Below, piece after piece: positions 8,723 to 17,948 of a stretch of DNA of 64,000 bases. The position numbers were made by a program, and so were the translations under genes. The DNA comes from Intestinibacter bartlettii (GTDB lineage: Bacteria > Bacillota > Clostridia > Peptostreptococcales > Peptostreptococcaceae). The stretch's first letter is position 1; the number at the start of each line of letters is the position of its first letter. The stretch lies in NCBI RefSeq assembly GCF_000154445.1, contig NZ_DS499559.1. One strand, 5' to 3'. The notes under the pieces are model-generated. The model did not search any database, was not told where the DNA came from, and was given only the letters and a program-made list of their open reading frames with translations.

Positions 8723-10006
8723 ATGAAAGCAGAATTAATTAAAAAAGAAGGTAACGTTGTAAATTTCAAATTAACTATAGACAACGACAAATTTGAAGCT
8801 GCTATAAACAAAGCTTACAATAAAAACAAAGGAAGATTTAATATAGCAGGATTCAGAAAAGGTAAAGCGCCTAGAAGAATAATAGAAAATAACTATGGAA
8901 AAGGTGTATTCTACGAAGATGCTATAGATATAGTATTCCCAGAAGTTTACCCAAGTGCATTAGATGAGTTACAATTAGCTCCAATAGATAGACCAAGCAT
9001 AGATGTTGAAGAAATAAGCAAAGACAATGGTTTAGTATTAGTTGTGCAAGTTGAAGTACAACCAGAATTCGAATTAGGTCAATATAAAGGTATAGAAGTT
9101 GCTAAAGTTGACTATAATGTAACTGATGAAGAAGTAGATGCTAAATTAAACGAATTACAAGAAAAAGCTTCTAGATTAGTAGATTCAGATAAAGAAATAG
9201 AAAATGGAGATACTGCTAATATAGACTTCGAAGGATTCAAAGATGATGTAGCTTTCGAAGGTGGAAAAGCAGAAGGACATAACTTAGTTATAGGATCAGG
9301 TTCATTCATACCAGGATTCGAAGATCAATTAATAGGTAAAAAAGCAGGAGAAGAAGTTGACGTTAACGTTACTTTCCCAGCTGACTACCATGCAGAAGAA
9401 TTAGCTGGAGCTCCAGTTGTATTCAAAGTAAAAGTAAATGCAGTAAAAGTTAAAGAATTACCAGAATTAAATGATGAGTTCGCTCAAGATACTACAGAAT
9501 TCGAAACTTTAGCAGAATTAAAAGCTGATTTAAAAGCTAAAGCTGAAGAAGAAGCTGCTGCAAAAGCTAAATCAGAAGAAAGAAATGCAGTTGTAGAAGC
9601 TGTTGTTGCTAACACAGAAGTAGAAGTTCCAGAAACTATGGTAAATGCTCAAATAGACAGCTCAATAATGGAACTTAACTACTCTTTACAATACCAAGGA
9701 TTCAGCATAGAACAATTATTAGAAATGACTGGTAAATCTATGCAAGAATTAAGAGATGAAAGAAAAGAAGACGCTGAAAAATCAGTAAAAGCTTCATTAG
9801 TTGTAGATGCTATAGCTAAAGCTGAAAATGTTGAAGTTTCTGAAGAAGAAGTTGAAGCAGAAGTAGCTAAAATGGCTGAAGCATACAACATGACTTTACC
9901 ACAAATAAAAGAAGCTTTAAAATCAAATGATTTAGAAGATATAAAAGGTCAATTAAGAATAAGAAAAACTATAGATTTCTTAGTTGAAAATGCTGTTATA
10001 GCATAA
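8723..10006 (+). CDS. tig: Trigger factor, ribosome-associated chaperone
   Basis: The 427-residue product has the normal trigger factor length and order. The N-terminal ribosome-binding domain contains the signature GFRKGKAPR near residue 45. The FKBP-type prolyl isomerase domain follows (GDTANIDFEGF to VTFP, about 155-220), then the helical C-terminal arms. It binds ribosomal protein L23 at the exit tunnel and holds nascent chains. Codon use is strongly biased, as expected of a highly expressed gene. AGGAGG precedes ATG 8723. It heads the tig-clpP-clpX order common in clostridia, with its own promoter at 8613 and a stable hairpin before clpP. Confidence 0.98.
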   Translation: MKAELIKKEGNVVNFKLTIDNDKFEAAINKAYNKNKGRFNIAGFRKGKAPRRIIENNYGKGVFYEDAIDIVFPEVYPSALDELQLAPIDRPSIDVEEISKDNGLVLVVQVEVQPEFELGQYKGIEVAKVDYNVTDEEVDAKLNELQEKASRLVDSDKEIENGDTANIDFEGFKDDVAFEGGKAEGHNLVIGSGSFIPGFEDQLIGKKAGEEVDVNVTFPADYHAEELAGAPVVFKVKVNAVKVKELPELNDEFAQDTTEFETLAELKADLKAKAEEEAAAKAKSEERNAVVEAVVANTEVEVPETMVNAQIDSSIMELNYSLQYQGFSIEQLLEMTGKSMQELRDERKEDAEKSVKASLVVDAIAKAENVEVSEEEVEAEVAKMAEAYNMTLPQIKEALKSNDLEDIKGQLRIRKTIDFLVENAVIA

Positions 10007-10019
10007 TTAAAAAAATTTT

Positions 10020-10051
10020 TTTAGTAGTAGTTTTAATAAACTACTACTAAA
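10020..10051 (+). other. 14-bp perfect hairpin between tig and clpP, without a T-run
   Basis: TAGTAGTAGTTT pairs with AAACTACTACTA around a TAAT loop; with flanking T-A pairs the stem is 14 bp (10020-10033 with 10038-10051). No U-tract follows on the plus strand, so it is not a classical terminator. It could stabilise or process the mRNA, or attenuate transcription into clpP. Confidence 0.6.
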
Positions 10052-10082
10052 TTATCCACGAAACATAGAGGGGGTATGAATT

Positions 10083-10664
10083 ATGGCATTAGTACCTACA
10101 GTCGTAGAGCAAACAGGTAGGGGTGAAAGAGCCTATGATATATATTCTAGACTTTTAAAAGATAGAATAATATTCTTAAGTGATGAAGTAAATGACACTA
10201 CAGCTAGTTTAGTAGTAGCGCAGTTATTATTTTTAGAGGCTGAAGATCCAGATAAAGATATACATCTATATATAAACTCTCCAGGAGGAAGTGTAACAGC
10301 TGGTATGGCTATATATGATACTATGCAATATATAAAACCAGATGTAAGCACTATATGTATAGGTATGGCTGCTTCAATGGGTGCATTTTTATTAAATGCA
10401 GGAGCAAAAGGAAAGAGATTTGCATTACCAAATAGTGAAATAATGATACACCAACCTTTAGGTGGAGCAAAAGGTCAAGCTACAGACATAGAAATCCATG
10501 CTAAATGGATTTTAAAAATAAAGGAAAGATTAAATAAAATACTTTCTGAAAGAACTGGGCAACCAATAGAAAAAATACAAGAAGATACAGAACGTGACAA
10601 CTTTATGAGTGCTCAAGAAGCAAAAGAATACGGTCTAATCGATGAAGTAATAGAAAAGAAGTAA
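10083..10664 (+). CDS. clpP: ATP-dependent Clp protease proteolytic subunit
   Basis: The 193-residue protein is full-length ClpP. The catalytic serine is S98 in GMAASMGAF, the histidine lies in MIHQPLGG, and the aspartate is in the ERDNFMSA region. It forms the barrel-shaped peptidase that works with ClpX and other Clp ATPases. GAGGGGG precedes ATG 10083. clpX follows after 38 bases, so the two should be cotranscribed; the hairpin at 10020 may set their level relative to tig. Confidence 0.98.
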   Translation: MALVPTVVEQTGRGERAYDIYSRLLKDRIIFLSDEVNDTTASLVVAQLLFLEAEDPDKDIHLYINSPGGSVTAGMAIYDTMQYIKPDVSTICIGMAASMGAFLLNAGAKGKRFALPNSEIMIHQPLGGAKGQATDIEIHAKWILKIKERLNKILSERTGQPIEKIQEDTERDNFMSAQEAKEYGLIDEVIEKK

Positions 10665-10702
10665 TTGAAAAAAGAGCGTAGTTTTAGGAAGAGGTGCTTA
10701 AT

Positions 10703-11950
10703 ATGTCAAAATACGAAGATAAAAGACAATTGAAATGTTCATTCTGTGGAAAGACTCAAGATCAAGTTAGAAGATTAATTGCAGGGCCAAATGTTTACAT
10801 TTGCGATGAATGTGTTGAGCTTTGTGATGAAATAATACAAGAAGAGATGGAAGAAACTGTAGAAGAGGAGACTCTATCTCTACCAAAACCTAAAGAAATG
10901 ATGGAAATCTTAAATGATTATGTCATAGGTCAAGAAAGAGCTAAAAAGATATTATCAGTAGCTGTATATAACCACTATAAGAGAATATATAGCAAAAAAG
11001 GAAATTCTAAAGATGTAGATATCCAAAAAAGTAATATTCTTTTACTAGGACCAACTGGTTCAGGTAAAACTTTATTAGCTCAAACATTAGCAAAAACATT
11101 AAATGTTCCATTTGCTATGGCTGATGCGACATCTTTAACAGAAGCTGGTTATGTTGGAGAAGATGTTGAAAATATCTTATTAAAACTTATCCAAGCTGCT
11201 GATTTTGACATAGAAAAAGCAGAAAGAGGCATAATCTATATAGATGAAATAGATAAAATAGCAAGAAAATCAGAAAATCCATCTATCACTAGAGATGTTA
11301 GTGGTGAAGGTGTTCAACAAGCATTATTAAAAATACTTGAAGGAACAGTTGCTAATGTTCCACCACAAGGCGGAAGAAAGCATCCTCATCAAGAATTTCT
11401 TAAAATAGATACAACAAATGTATTATTTATTTTAGGTGGAGCCTTCGATGGAATAGAAAAAATAATTCAAAGACGTGGAGAAACTAAAACTCTTGGATTT
11501 GGAGCAAAAATAGAAAGTAAAAAGAATGTAGATTTAGGAAAAATATATTCAAAAGTTCTACCTGAAGATTTACTTAAGTTTGGTATAATACCAGAATTTA
11601 TAGGTAGAATACCAGTTGTTGCAACATTAGAACTACTAGATGAAAATGCACTAATGAGAATATTACAAGAACCAAAGAATGCTTTGGTAAAACAATATAA
11701 AAAATTATTAGAGCTTGACAATGTAGAATTAGAGTTTGAAGACGAAGCGTTAAGAGCTATTGCTAAAAAAGCTATCGAAAGAAATACAGGTGCCAGAGGA
11801 CTTAGAAGTATCGTTGAAAGTGTTATGATGGAAAGTATGTATGAAGTTCCATCTAGAGACGATATCAAAAAGGTAATAGTTACTAAAAAAGCTGTAGAAG
11901 GCGATGGCGAACCAGTAATGGTACTTAAAAATCAAGAAGAAAGTGCATAA
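10703..11950 (+). CDS. clpX: ClpX unfoldase, ATP-binding subunit of ClpXP
   Basis: From ATG 10703 the product is 415 residues, starting MSKYEDKRQLKCSFCGK. I prefer this ATG to the in-frame GTG at 10694, because AGGAAGAGG ends at 10694, eight bases before it. The N-terminal C4 zinc-binding domain (CSFC, then CDECVELC) recognises substrates and adaptors. The AAA+ core has Walker A GPTGSGKT and Walker B IIYIDEID, sensor GRIPV, and the RNTGARGLR sensor-2 motif. It unfolds substrates and feeds them to ClpP. A strong terminator follows at 11972. Confidence 0.98.
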   Translation: MSKYEDKRQLKCSFCGKTQDQVRRLIAGPNVYICDECVELCDEIIQEEMEETVEEETLSLPKPKEMMEILNDYVIGQERAKKILSVAVYNHYKRIYSKKGNSKDVDIQKSNILLLGPTGSGKTLLAQTLAKTLNVPFAMADATSLTEAGYVGEDVENILLKLIQAADFDIEKAERGIIYIDEIDKIARKSENPSITRDVSGEGVQQALLKILEGTVANVPPQGGRKHPHQEFLKIDTTNVLFILGGAFDGIEKIIQRRGETKTLGFGAKIESKKNVDLGKIYSKVLPEDLLKFGIIPEFIGRIPVVATLELLDENALMRILQEPKNALVKQYKKLLELDNVELEFEDEALRAIAKKAIERNTGARGLRSIVESVMMESMYEVPSRDDIKKVIVTKKAVEGDGEPVMVLKNQEESA

Positions 11951-11971
11951 TATGCACATAAATTGAATTTG

Positions 11972-11999
11972 AAAAGGAGCTTGTTTAGCTCCTTTTTTT
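11972..11999 (+). terminator. Rho-independent terminator after clpX
   Basis: A 9-bp stem AAAAGGAGC/GCTCCTTTT with a seven-base loop runs into a T-tract. Confidence 0.92.
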
Positions 12000-12004
12000 A
12001 AATA

Positions 12005-12035
12005 TTAAATTAATTAGATATTCTAATTAATTTAA
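12005..12035. repeat. 13-bp AT-only-flanked inverted repeat between clpX and lon
   Basis: TTAAATTAATTAG (12005-12017) and CTAATTAATTTAA (12023-12035) are perfect inverted copies separated by ATATT. It lies 170 bases before lon and just behind the clpX terminator, so it may be an operator or simply a weak hairpin. Confidence 0.45.
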
Positions 12036-12204
12036 TTGAAAAAATAATAGTATATTTCTATTTTTGTTGAAAATTGAACTATGTAAATATATAATATAAA
12101 AAGCAATATAAAAATTATACTTAATTTTTATAGAAGTTTATATAGTAACTGTATTATTGTAAAATAGGTATATACATTGCAATAAATTACTAAGGAGTGA
12201 AATT

Positions 12205-14562
12205 ATGGAAAGTAAATATATTAAAATAGAACGTACATTACCATTAATTCCACTAAGGGGATTAGCAATTTTTCCATACACGATATTAAACTTTGATATA
12301 GGTAGAGAATCATCATTAAAAGCTTTAGATGAAGCGATGCTTGGTGATGAACTTATATTCCTAACTTCTCAAAAGGAAGCAGAAATTGATGAACCTACGG
12401 AGGAAGATTTCTATCATGTTGGAACAATTTGTAAGGTAAAACAAATGATAAAATTACCTGGAGACACAGTTCGTGTTTTAGTTGAAGGTATATCAAGAGG
12501 TACAATAGAGGAAATTAATCAAGATAAGGGGTACTTTGAGGCTGTTATAGATGAAATAGTTTATAATAAAGATGAAATTGTAAATGATATGGAAGTAGAA
12601 GCCTTAATAAGAAATGTTTTAGAATCTTTTGAAGAATATATAAATATCGGAAATAGAGTATCTCCAGAAATCTTAGTATCTTTAGAAGAAATAGAAAATC
12701 CAGATAGATTTGTAGATACTATAGCTTCTAATATATATTTAAAACCAGAACAAAAACAACAAATATTAGAAGAGTTTGATATAGCTAAAAGATTAGAACT
12801 TTTATATTCAATACTTTTAGAAGAGATAGATATATTAAAAATCGAAAAGAAAATAACTTTAAGAGTTAAAAAACAAATGAATAAAGTTCAAAAAGAATAT
12901 TATTTAAGAGAACAACTTAAAGCTATACAAAAAGAATTAGGTGAAGAAGAAGATATAAGTTCTGAATCACAAGAATATAGAGAAAAACTTAAAAAGATAA
13001 AAGCGCCTAAAGAAACAAAGGCGAAAATTCAAAAAGAAATAGATAAATTCTCTAGAATATCACCTGCTTCACCAGATATATCTGTAAGCAGAAATTATTT
13101 AGATACTATATTCTCATTACCATGGAATAAAGAAACTAAAGATAAATTAGATATCAAAAAAGCTAAAGAAGTTTTAGATAAAGAACACTATGGAATGGAA
13201 AAAGTAAAAGAAAGGATATTAGAATTCTTAGCAGTTAGAAGTTTATCAAAATCATTAAAAGGGCCAATAATCTGTTTAGTTGGACCTCCAGGTGTAGGTA
13301 AAACATCTATAGCGAAATCAATTGCAGCGTCTTTAAATAGAAAATTCGTAAGAATTTCTCTTGGTGGTGTAAGAGATGAAGCTGAAATAAGAGGTCACAG
13401 AAGAACTTATGTTGGTGCTATACCAGGTAGAATTATAAATGGCGTAAAAGAATCGGGAACAAAAAATCCTGTATTCTTATTAGATGAAATAGATAAAATG
13501 GCATCTGACTATAAAGGTGATATATCTTCTGCAATGCTAGAAGTTTTAGACCCAGAACAAAATAAAAACTTTGTAGACCACTACTTAGAAATACCATTTG
13601 ATTTATCTAAGATTTTATTTGTTACTACTGCAAATAGTTTAAGTACTATACCAGGTCCATTACTTGATAGAATGGAAATTATAGAATTATCAGGTTATAT
13701 CGAAGAAGAAAAATTAAATATAGCCCAAAAATATCTATTAGTAAAACAAATAGAAGAAAATGGTCTTAAAGAAGATTTCGTTAAAATAGACGACGAAACT
13801 ATGAGAGATATAATAAGTTACTATACTAGAGAAGCTGGTGTTAGAACTCTGGAAAGAACTATAGGAAAGATATGCAGAAAAATAGCTAAAAAATATGTAG
13901 AAGATCCAACTTTAACTGAAGTTGTGGTTAAAAAAGAAGACCTAGAAGAATATTTAGGCAAAGACAAATATACATTTGATTTAGCTGGTGTCAAACCAGA
14001 AATTGGTATGGTTACAGGGCTTGCATGGACTGCTGTTGGTGGAGTAACTTTAAATGTAGAAGTTAATGTATTAAAAGGTAAAGGACAAGTTGTATTAACT
14101 GGTCAATTAGGAGATGTTATGAAAGAATCTGCCCAAACTGCAATTTCATACATCAGATCAATATCAGATAGATTTGATATACCAGATGACTTCTATCAAA
14201 CTAAAGATATCCATATACACATTCCAGAAGGCGCAACACCAAAAGATGGCCCATCTGCTGGGGTAACAATGGCTACTGCTGTAATTTCAGCTTTAACTAA
14301 AATACCTGTAAGATGTGATGTTGCTATGACAGGAGAAATAACTCTAAGAGGTAGAGTATTACCTGTTGGAGGAATAAAAGAAAAATTACTTGCTGCACAT
14401 AGAGCAGGAATTAAAAAGGTATTACTTCCAGAAGAGTGTAAAGCACAATTAGATGAGATACCACAAAATGTAAAAGATCAAATGGAATTTGTATTAGTTA
14501 AACATTTAGACGAGGTATTAGAGCATGCTCTAGTAAAAGATGGTGATAAAAATGAAGATTAG
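12205..14562 (+). CDS. lon: ATP-dependent protease LonA
   Basis: The 785-residue protein has the LonA arrangement: N-terminal substrate-binding domain (residues 10-210), coiled helical segment, AAA+ module with Walker A GPPGVGKTS and Walker B PVFLLDEID, and a C-terminal Ser-Lys protease. The catalytic serine is S684 in PKDGPSAGVT and the lysine is about K727 in GGIKEKLLAA. It degrades damaged and regulatory proteins. AAGGAG precedes ATG 12205. The last bases overlap the start of engB, which implies translational coupling. No CIRCE element or obvious CtsR-type repeat is visible upstream. Confidence 0.98.
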   Translation: MESKYIKIERTLPLIPLRGLAIFPYTILNFDIGRESSLKALDEAMLGDELIFLTSQKEAEIDEPTEEDFYHVGTICKVKQMIKLPGDTVRVLVEGISRGTIEEINQDKGYFEAVIDEIVYNKDEIVNDMEVEALIRNVLESFEEYINIGNRVSPEILVSLEEIENPDRFVDTIASNIYLKPEQKQQILEEFDIAKRLELLYSILLEEIDILKIEKKITLRVKKQMNKVQKEYYLREQLKAIQKELGEEEDISSESQEYREKLKKIKAPKETKAKIQKEIDKFSRISPASPDISVSRNYLDTIFSLPWNKETKDKLDIKKAKEVLDKEHYGMEKVKERILEFLAVRSLSKSLKGPIICLVGPPGVGKTSIAKSIAASLNRKFVRISLGGVRDEAEIRGHRRTYVGAIPGRIINGVKESGTKNPVFLLDEIDKMASDYKGDISSAMLEVLDPEQNKNFVDHYLEIPFDLSKILFVTTANSLSTIPGPLLDRMEIIELSGYIEEEKLNIAQKYLLVKQIEENGLKEDFVKIDDETMRDIISYYTREAGVRTLERTIGKICRKIAKKYVEDPTLTEVVVKKEDLEEYLGKDKYTFDLAGVKPEIGMVTGLAWTAVGGVTLNVEVNVLKGKGQVVLTGQLGDVMKESAQTAISYIRSISDRFDIPDDFYQTKDIHIHIPEGATPKDGPSAGVTMATAVISALTKIPVRCDVAMTGEITLRGRVLPVGGIKEKLLAAHRAGIKKVLLPEECKAQLDEIPQNVKDQMEFVLVKHLDEVLEHALVKDGDKNED

Positions 14563-15163
14563 AAGTACAGAAATAAAAATGAGTGCAACGAAAAGGCATC
14601 AATATCCGGCTGAAGGGCTACCAGAAATAGCTTTAGTTGGTAGATCTAATGTTGGAAAGTCTTCTTGTGTAAATGCACTTTTAAATAGAAGAAACTTTGC
14701 GAGAACTAGTCAGACTCCAGGAAAGACTAGAACTATAAACTTCTATTTAATAAACAACGAATTCTATTTTGTTGACCTTCCAGGATACGGATATGCAAAG
14801 GTTGCAAAATCAGAAAAAGACAAATGGGGAAATATAATGGAAACTTATCTAGGAGATAGAGAAGAATTATGCGCTATTTTCTTATTAGTTGATATTAGAC
14901 ACGAACCAACAAACGACGACGTTATGATGTATGAATGGATAAAACACTTTGGATATGAATGTGTTGTAATTGCTACAAAAGCAGATAAAATATCTAGAGG
15001 ACAATATCAAAAACATATGAGCATAATAAGAAAAAAATTACAATTAGAAAAAGATGAAAAAATAATTCCTCTTTCTTCAAGTAAAAAGACTGGTGTAGAA
15101 GATGTTTGGAATGAAATGGTTAGCCAATACAACAAACACGGATACGAAATAACAGTAGACTAA
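14552..15163 (+). CDS. engB: Ribosome biogenesis GTPase YsxC/EngB
   Basis: From ATG 14552 the protein has 203 residues (MKIRSTEIKMSATKRHQYP) and overlaps lon by 11 bases; an in-frame ATG at 14540 is less likely, since GGTG at 14542-14545 fits the later start. G motifs are in order: G1 GRSNVGKSS, G3 DLPGYGYA, G4 TKADK and G5 SSSK. The protein assists 50S subunit assembly. The lon-engB order is typical of Firmicutes, and the overlap suggests the two are translated together. A long terminator follows. Confidence 0.97.
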   Translation: MKIRSTEIKMSATKRHQYPAEGLPEIALVGRSNVGKSSCVNALLNRRNFARTSQTPGKTRTINFYLINNEFYFVDLPGYGYAKVAKSEKDKWGNIMETYLGDREELCAIFLLVDIRHEPTNDDVMMYEWIKHFGYECVVIATKADKISRGQYQKHMSIIRKKLQLEKDEKIIPLSSSKKTGVEDVWNEMVSQYNKHGYEITVD

Positions 15164-15180
15164 TAATATATAAATTTAAA

Positions 15181-15250
15181 AAATCTATACTGAAATATAT
15201 TGTTTAAATAAAAATCTTAAAACAATATATTTTCGGTATAGATTTTTTTT
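15181..15250 (+). terminator. Long terminator after engB
   Basis: A 25-bp stem (15181-15205 with 15219-15244), imperfect only by one G-U pair and one bulged A, ends in eight T residues. Confidence 0.9.
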
Positions 15251-15310
15251 GTAACAAAAATCCTACTAAATAAATATGATAATATAGAGTTTTTTTTAGG
15301 AGGTCTTTTT

Positions 15311-16384
15311 ATGACAGGTAAAACAAGAAAGATGTTTCCAGGGGGAAACACAGCGAATGGATTTTATTCATTTTTTGATTATATAATACCGAATGATGTA
15401 AATAGGATTTTTTGTTTAAAAGGTGGTCCAGGAGTTGGAAAATCATCTTTTATGAAAAAAATGGCTAAGGAATTTACAAAAATGGGTTACGATGTTGAGT
15501 TACATTATTGCTCATCAGACCCAAGCTCTTTAGATGGAGTAGTTATAAAAGGATTAAATGTTGTTATGATAGATGCCACAGCACCACACACTGTAGATCC
15601 GAAAATACCTGGTGCAGTTGATGAAATCTTGAACTTCGGAGAATTTTGGGATGTAGATAAAATCGAAAAAAATAGAGAGGAAATAGCAAGTTGTAATTCT
15701 GATATAAGTGAATGTTTCCAAAGAGCATTTAGATTTTTAAAATCAGCAGAGCCTATTTATATGGACGCTGATTCAAAAATTTCAAAATGTATAGATTCTA
15801 CAAAAGTAAGTGAAATAACTTATGAATTTATCGAAAAAATATTTAAAGATGTTGAGTTTAGTGGGAAAAAATCATGTGTAAGACATTTATTTGGTTCAGC
15901 AATAACACCCGTAGGATATCTGGATTATAGCGATAGTTTATTTGAAGGAGTAAAAGATATTTATTATTTAAAAGGTGATATCGGAAGCGGAAAAACACAA
16001 TTTTTAAAATCACTTTATACTAGAGCAGAGCAAAAAGGTTTAGATGTTGAAGTTTATCATTTTCCACTAGTAGTTGATAAATTACAAGCTGTATATATTC
16101 CAGAATTAGATATAGCAGTTACTACAAGCCAAATATTCAAAGAAAAAGAAATGATAGATTTGAATACTTGTATAGATGAAGATAAATTAAGCAAATATTT
16201 AAATGATGTTAAATTTGATAAGGATTTAGTAGATTATCTTATGAATAATGCTATTTCAAATTTAAAACGAGCAAAGGCAAATCATGATATTATAGAAAGT
16301 TATTATGTTCCTGCAATGGATTTTGATAAGGTAGAAGTTCTGAAAAAGCAAGTTATCGATAGAATTTTAAAATATAAAAAATAA
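15311..16384 (+). CDS. ATPase with two P-loops, function unknown
   Basis: The 357-residue protein carries two nucleotide-binding halves: a first P-loop GGPGVGKSS at residues 38-46 and a second, GDIGSGKT, at about 222-229. After each P-loop the pattern repeats (VELHYCSSDP in the first half, VEVYHFPL in the second), and both halves start with a GGNTANGFYSFF- or FGSAITPVGYLDY-like segment, so it looks like an internal duplication. It matches a clostridial family of uncharacterised ATPases. AGGAGG precedes ATG 15311. It stands alone between two terminators. No substrate or partner can be deduced. Confidence 0.75.
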   Translation: MTGKTRKMFPGGNTANGFYSFFDYIIPNDVNRIFCLKGGPGVGKSSFMKKMAKEFTKMGYDVELHYCSSDPSSLDGVVIKGLNVVMIDATAPHTVDPKIPGAVDEILNFGEFWDVDKIEKNREEIASCNSDISECFQRAFRFLKSAEPIYMDADSKISKCIDSTKVSEITYEFIEKIFKDVEFSGKKSCVRHLFGSAITPVGYLDYSDSLFEGVKDIYYLKGDIGSGKTQFLKSLYTRAEQKGLDVEVYHFPLVVDKLQAVYIPELDIAVTTSQIFKEKEMIDLNTCIDEDKLSKYLNDVKFDKDLVDYLMNNAISNLKRAKANHDIIESYYVPAMDFDKVEVLKKQVIDRILKYKK

Positions 16385-16404
16385 GAAACTATAGTTAAAG
16401 ATAG

Positions 16405-16446
16405 AAGTAGGAAATCATTAAGAGATGTAATGATTTCCTACTTTTA
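16405..16446. terminator. 16-bp hairpin between convergent ATPase and pdxT genes
   Basis: AAGTAGGAAATCATTA (16405-16420) pairs perfectly with 16428-16443 around a seven-base loop. A short TTT follows on the plus strand; it probably serves the ATPase gene and may also serve pdxT. Confidence 0.75.
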
Positions 16447-16510
16447 AGTTAGTTACAAACATGTATTTGCAAAATAAATTTATTTATGCACTTTAGGAAG
16501 TAATACATGT

Positions 16511-17110
16511 TTATTGAGCAACAATACAATTTATATTATTAATAGACTTAGACACAATATTTATGAAATATTTGTGTAATCTAAGGTCCTCAGTTAATTC
16601 AGGATGGAAAGAAGTAACAAGTATATTGCCTTCTTGGGCTGCAACTATATTTCCATCAACAGTAGATAAAATCTCTACATTTTCACCTACAGATTCTATA
16701 TAAGGAGCTCTTATAAATACCATATCAATGTCTTCTCCAATACCTTTTACAGGAGCCTTTGTTTCAAAACTTCCTAACTGTCTTCCATATGCATTTCTGA
16801 TTACACTTATATTCATAACACTAAGATGACTGTAATCCTCATTTACTATATTTTTAGCTAATAAAATCATGCCAGCACAAGTTCCCCAAACAGGCATATT
16901 GTTTTCAATTCTAGATTTTAATTTATCGTAAAGATCTAAAGTTTTGATTAATTTTCCCATAGTGGTACTTTCACCACCAGGAATAATTAGACCATCTATA
17001 TTATCAATATCTTCTTCATATCGTACATCTATAGCTTCTATACCTAAGTATTTAAGTATTTTTAGATGTTCACGATATGCACCTTGCATTGCTAAAACTC
17101 CTATTTTCAT
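16511..17110 (-). CDS. pdxT: Pyridoxal 5'-phosphate synthase glutaminase subunit
   Basis: The 199-residue protein is a class I glutamine amidotransferase: GGESTTMGKL glycine loop, nucleophile cysteine in WGTCAGMIL, and the His-Glu pair in SFHPELTED. It hydrolyses glutamine and channels ammonia to PdxS, which builds PLP from ribose 5-phosphate and glyceraldehyde 3-phosphate. pdxT starts one base after the pdxS stop, so the two are translationally coupled on the minus strand. Its activity depends on contact with the N-terminal helix of PdxS, which matters here because that part of pdxS is interrupted. Confidence 0.96.
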   Translation of the reverse strand: MKIGVLAMQGAYREHLKILKYLGIEAIDVRYEEDIDNIDGLIIPGGESTTMGKLIKTLDLYDKLKSRIENNMPVWGTCAGMILLAKNIVNEDYSHLSVMNISVIRNAYGRQLGSFETKAPVKGIGEDIDMVFIRAPYIESVGENVEILSTVDGNIVAAQEGNILVTSFHPELTEDLRLHKYFINIVSKSINNINCIVAQ

Positions 17111-17111
17111 A

Positions 17112-17948
17112 TTACCAACCTCTTACTGCTAATTTTTCTTCATCTTCTAAACTATCAACAGAAATACCACTCATTGCACCACCAAGATCTTCTGATATTT
17201 CAGCAAGTTTAACAGGATTATTGTAATATGTAACAGCTTTTACTATTGCTTTAGCTCTTTTTTGAGGATTGTCAGATTTGAATATTCCAGAACCGACAAA
17301 TACACCATCACAACCAAGTTGCATCATAAGTGCTGCATCAGCTGGAGTTGCTATTCCACCAGCAAAGTTAACTACAGGAAGTTTTTTATTATCGTGTACA
17401 TATTTAACTAAATCATATGGAGCACCAAGATTTTTAGCTGCAGTCATAAGTTCTTCTTCGCCCATAACGGCAATGTCTCTTATATCTTTGTTCATTTGTC
17501 TCATATGCGTTACTGCTTCTACAACATCACCAGTACCAGGTTCACCTTTAGTACGTATCATAGAGGCACCTTCACCAATTCTTCTTAATGCCTCACCTAA
17601 ATTTCTTGCACCGCATACGAAAGGAACTTTAAATTTACTTTTATCTATGTGGAATAATTTATCTGCTGGTGTTAACACTTCACTTTCATCTATATAATCT
17701 ATTTCTAAAGCTTCGAGTATTTGTGCTTCAACAAAGTGACCTATTCTAGCTTTTGCCATGACAGGTATAGAAACAGCTTTTTGTATTTCTTTTATCATTT
17801 TTGGGTCGGACATTCTAGCTACACCACCAAATTTTCTTATATCAGAAGGAACCCTTTCTAATGCCATTACTGCGCAAGCTCCTGCCTCTTCAGCTATTTT
17901 TGCTTGTTCTGGATTTGTTACATCCATTATAATTCCACCTTTTAACAT
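17112..17948 (-). CDS. pdxS: Pyridoxal 5'-phosphate synthase subunit PdxS, N-terminus interrupted
   Basis: The open frame from ATG 17948 encodes 278 residues starting MLKGGIIMDVTNPEQAKIAE and is intact to its end, with the active-site lysine segments (PVMAKARIGH, VPFVCGARNLGEALRR) and GGIATPADA. However, the family normally begins about a dozen residues earlier. The expected start is ATG 17987, preceded by GGAGG at the right distance, and reads MNERYNLNKNLA, then a TAA where relatives have a glutamine codon, and then ATG 17948. No ribosome binding site precedes ATG 17948. The protein may be made by reinitiation at the abutting TAAATG, or the stop may be an assembly error or a real loss-of-function mutation. 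Confidence 0.85.
   Translation of the reverse strand: MLKGGIIMDVTNPEQAKIAEEAGACAVMALERVPSDIRKFGGVARMSDPKMIKEIQKAVSIPVMAKARIGHFVEAQILEALEIDYIDESEVLTPADKLFHIDKSKFKVPFVCGARNLGEALRRIGEGASMIRTKGEPGTGDVVEAVTHMRQMNKDIRDIAVMGEEELMTAAKNLGAPYDLVKYVHDNKKLPVVNFAGGIATPADAALMMQLGCDGVFVGSGIFKSDNPQKRAKAIVKAVTYYNNPVKLAEISEDLGGAMSGISVDSLEDEEKLAVRGW

Noticed and set aside
10694..10702. GTG 10694 as the clpX start
   Set aside because: It overlaps the end of the binding site; ATG 10703 has ideal spacing and gives the family N-terminus MSKYEDKR.
11467..11868. 133-codon minus-strand frame opposite clpX
   Set aside because: It lies entirely antisense to conserved clpX codons, has Ser/Leu-rich composition typical of a frame shadow, and no ribosome binding site.
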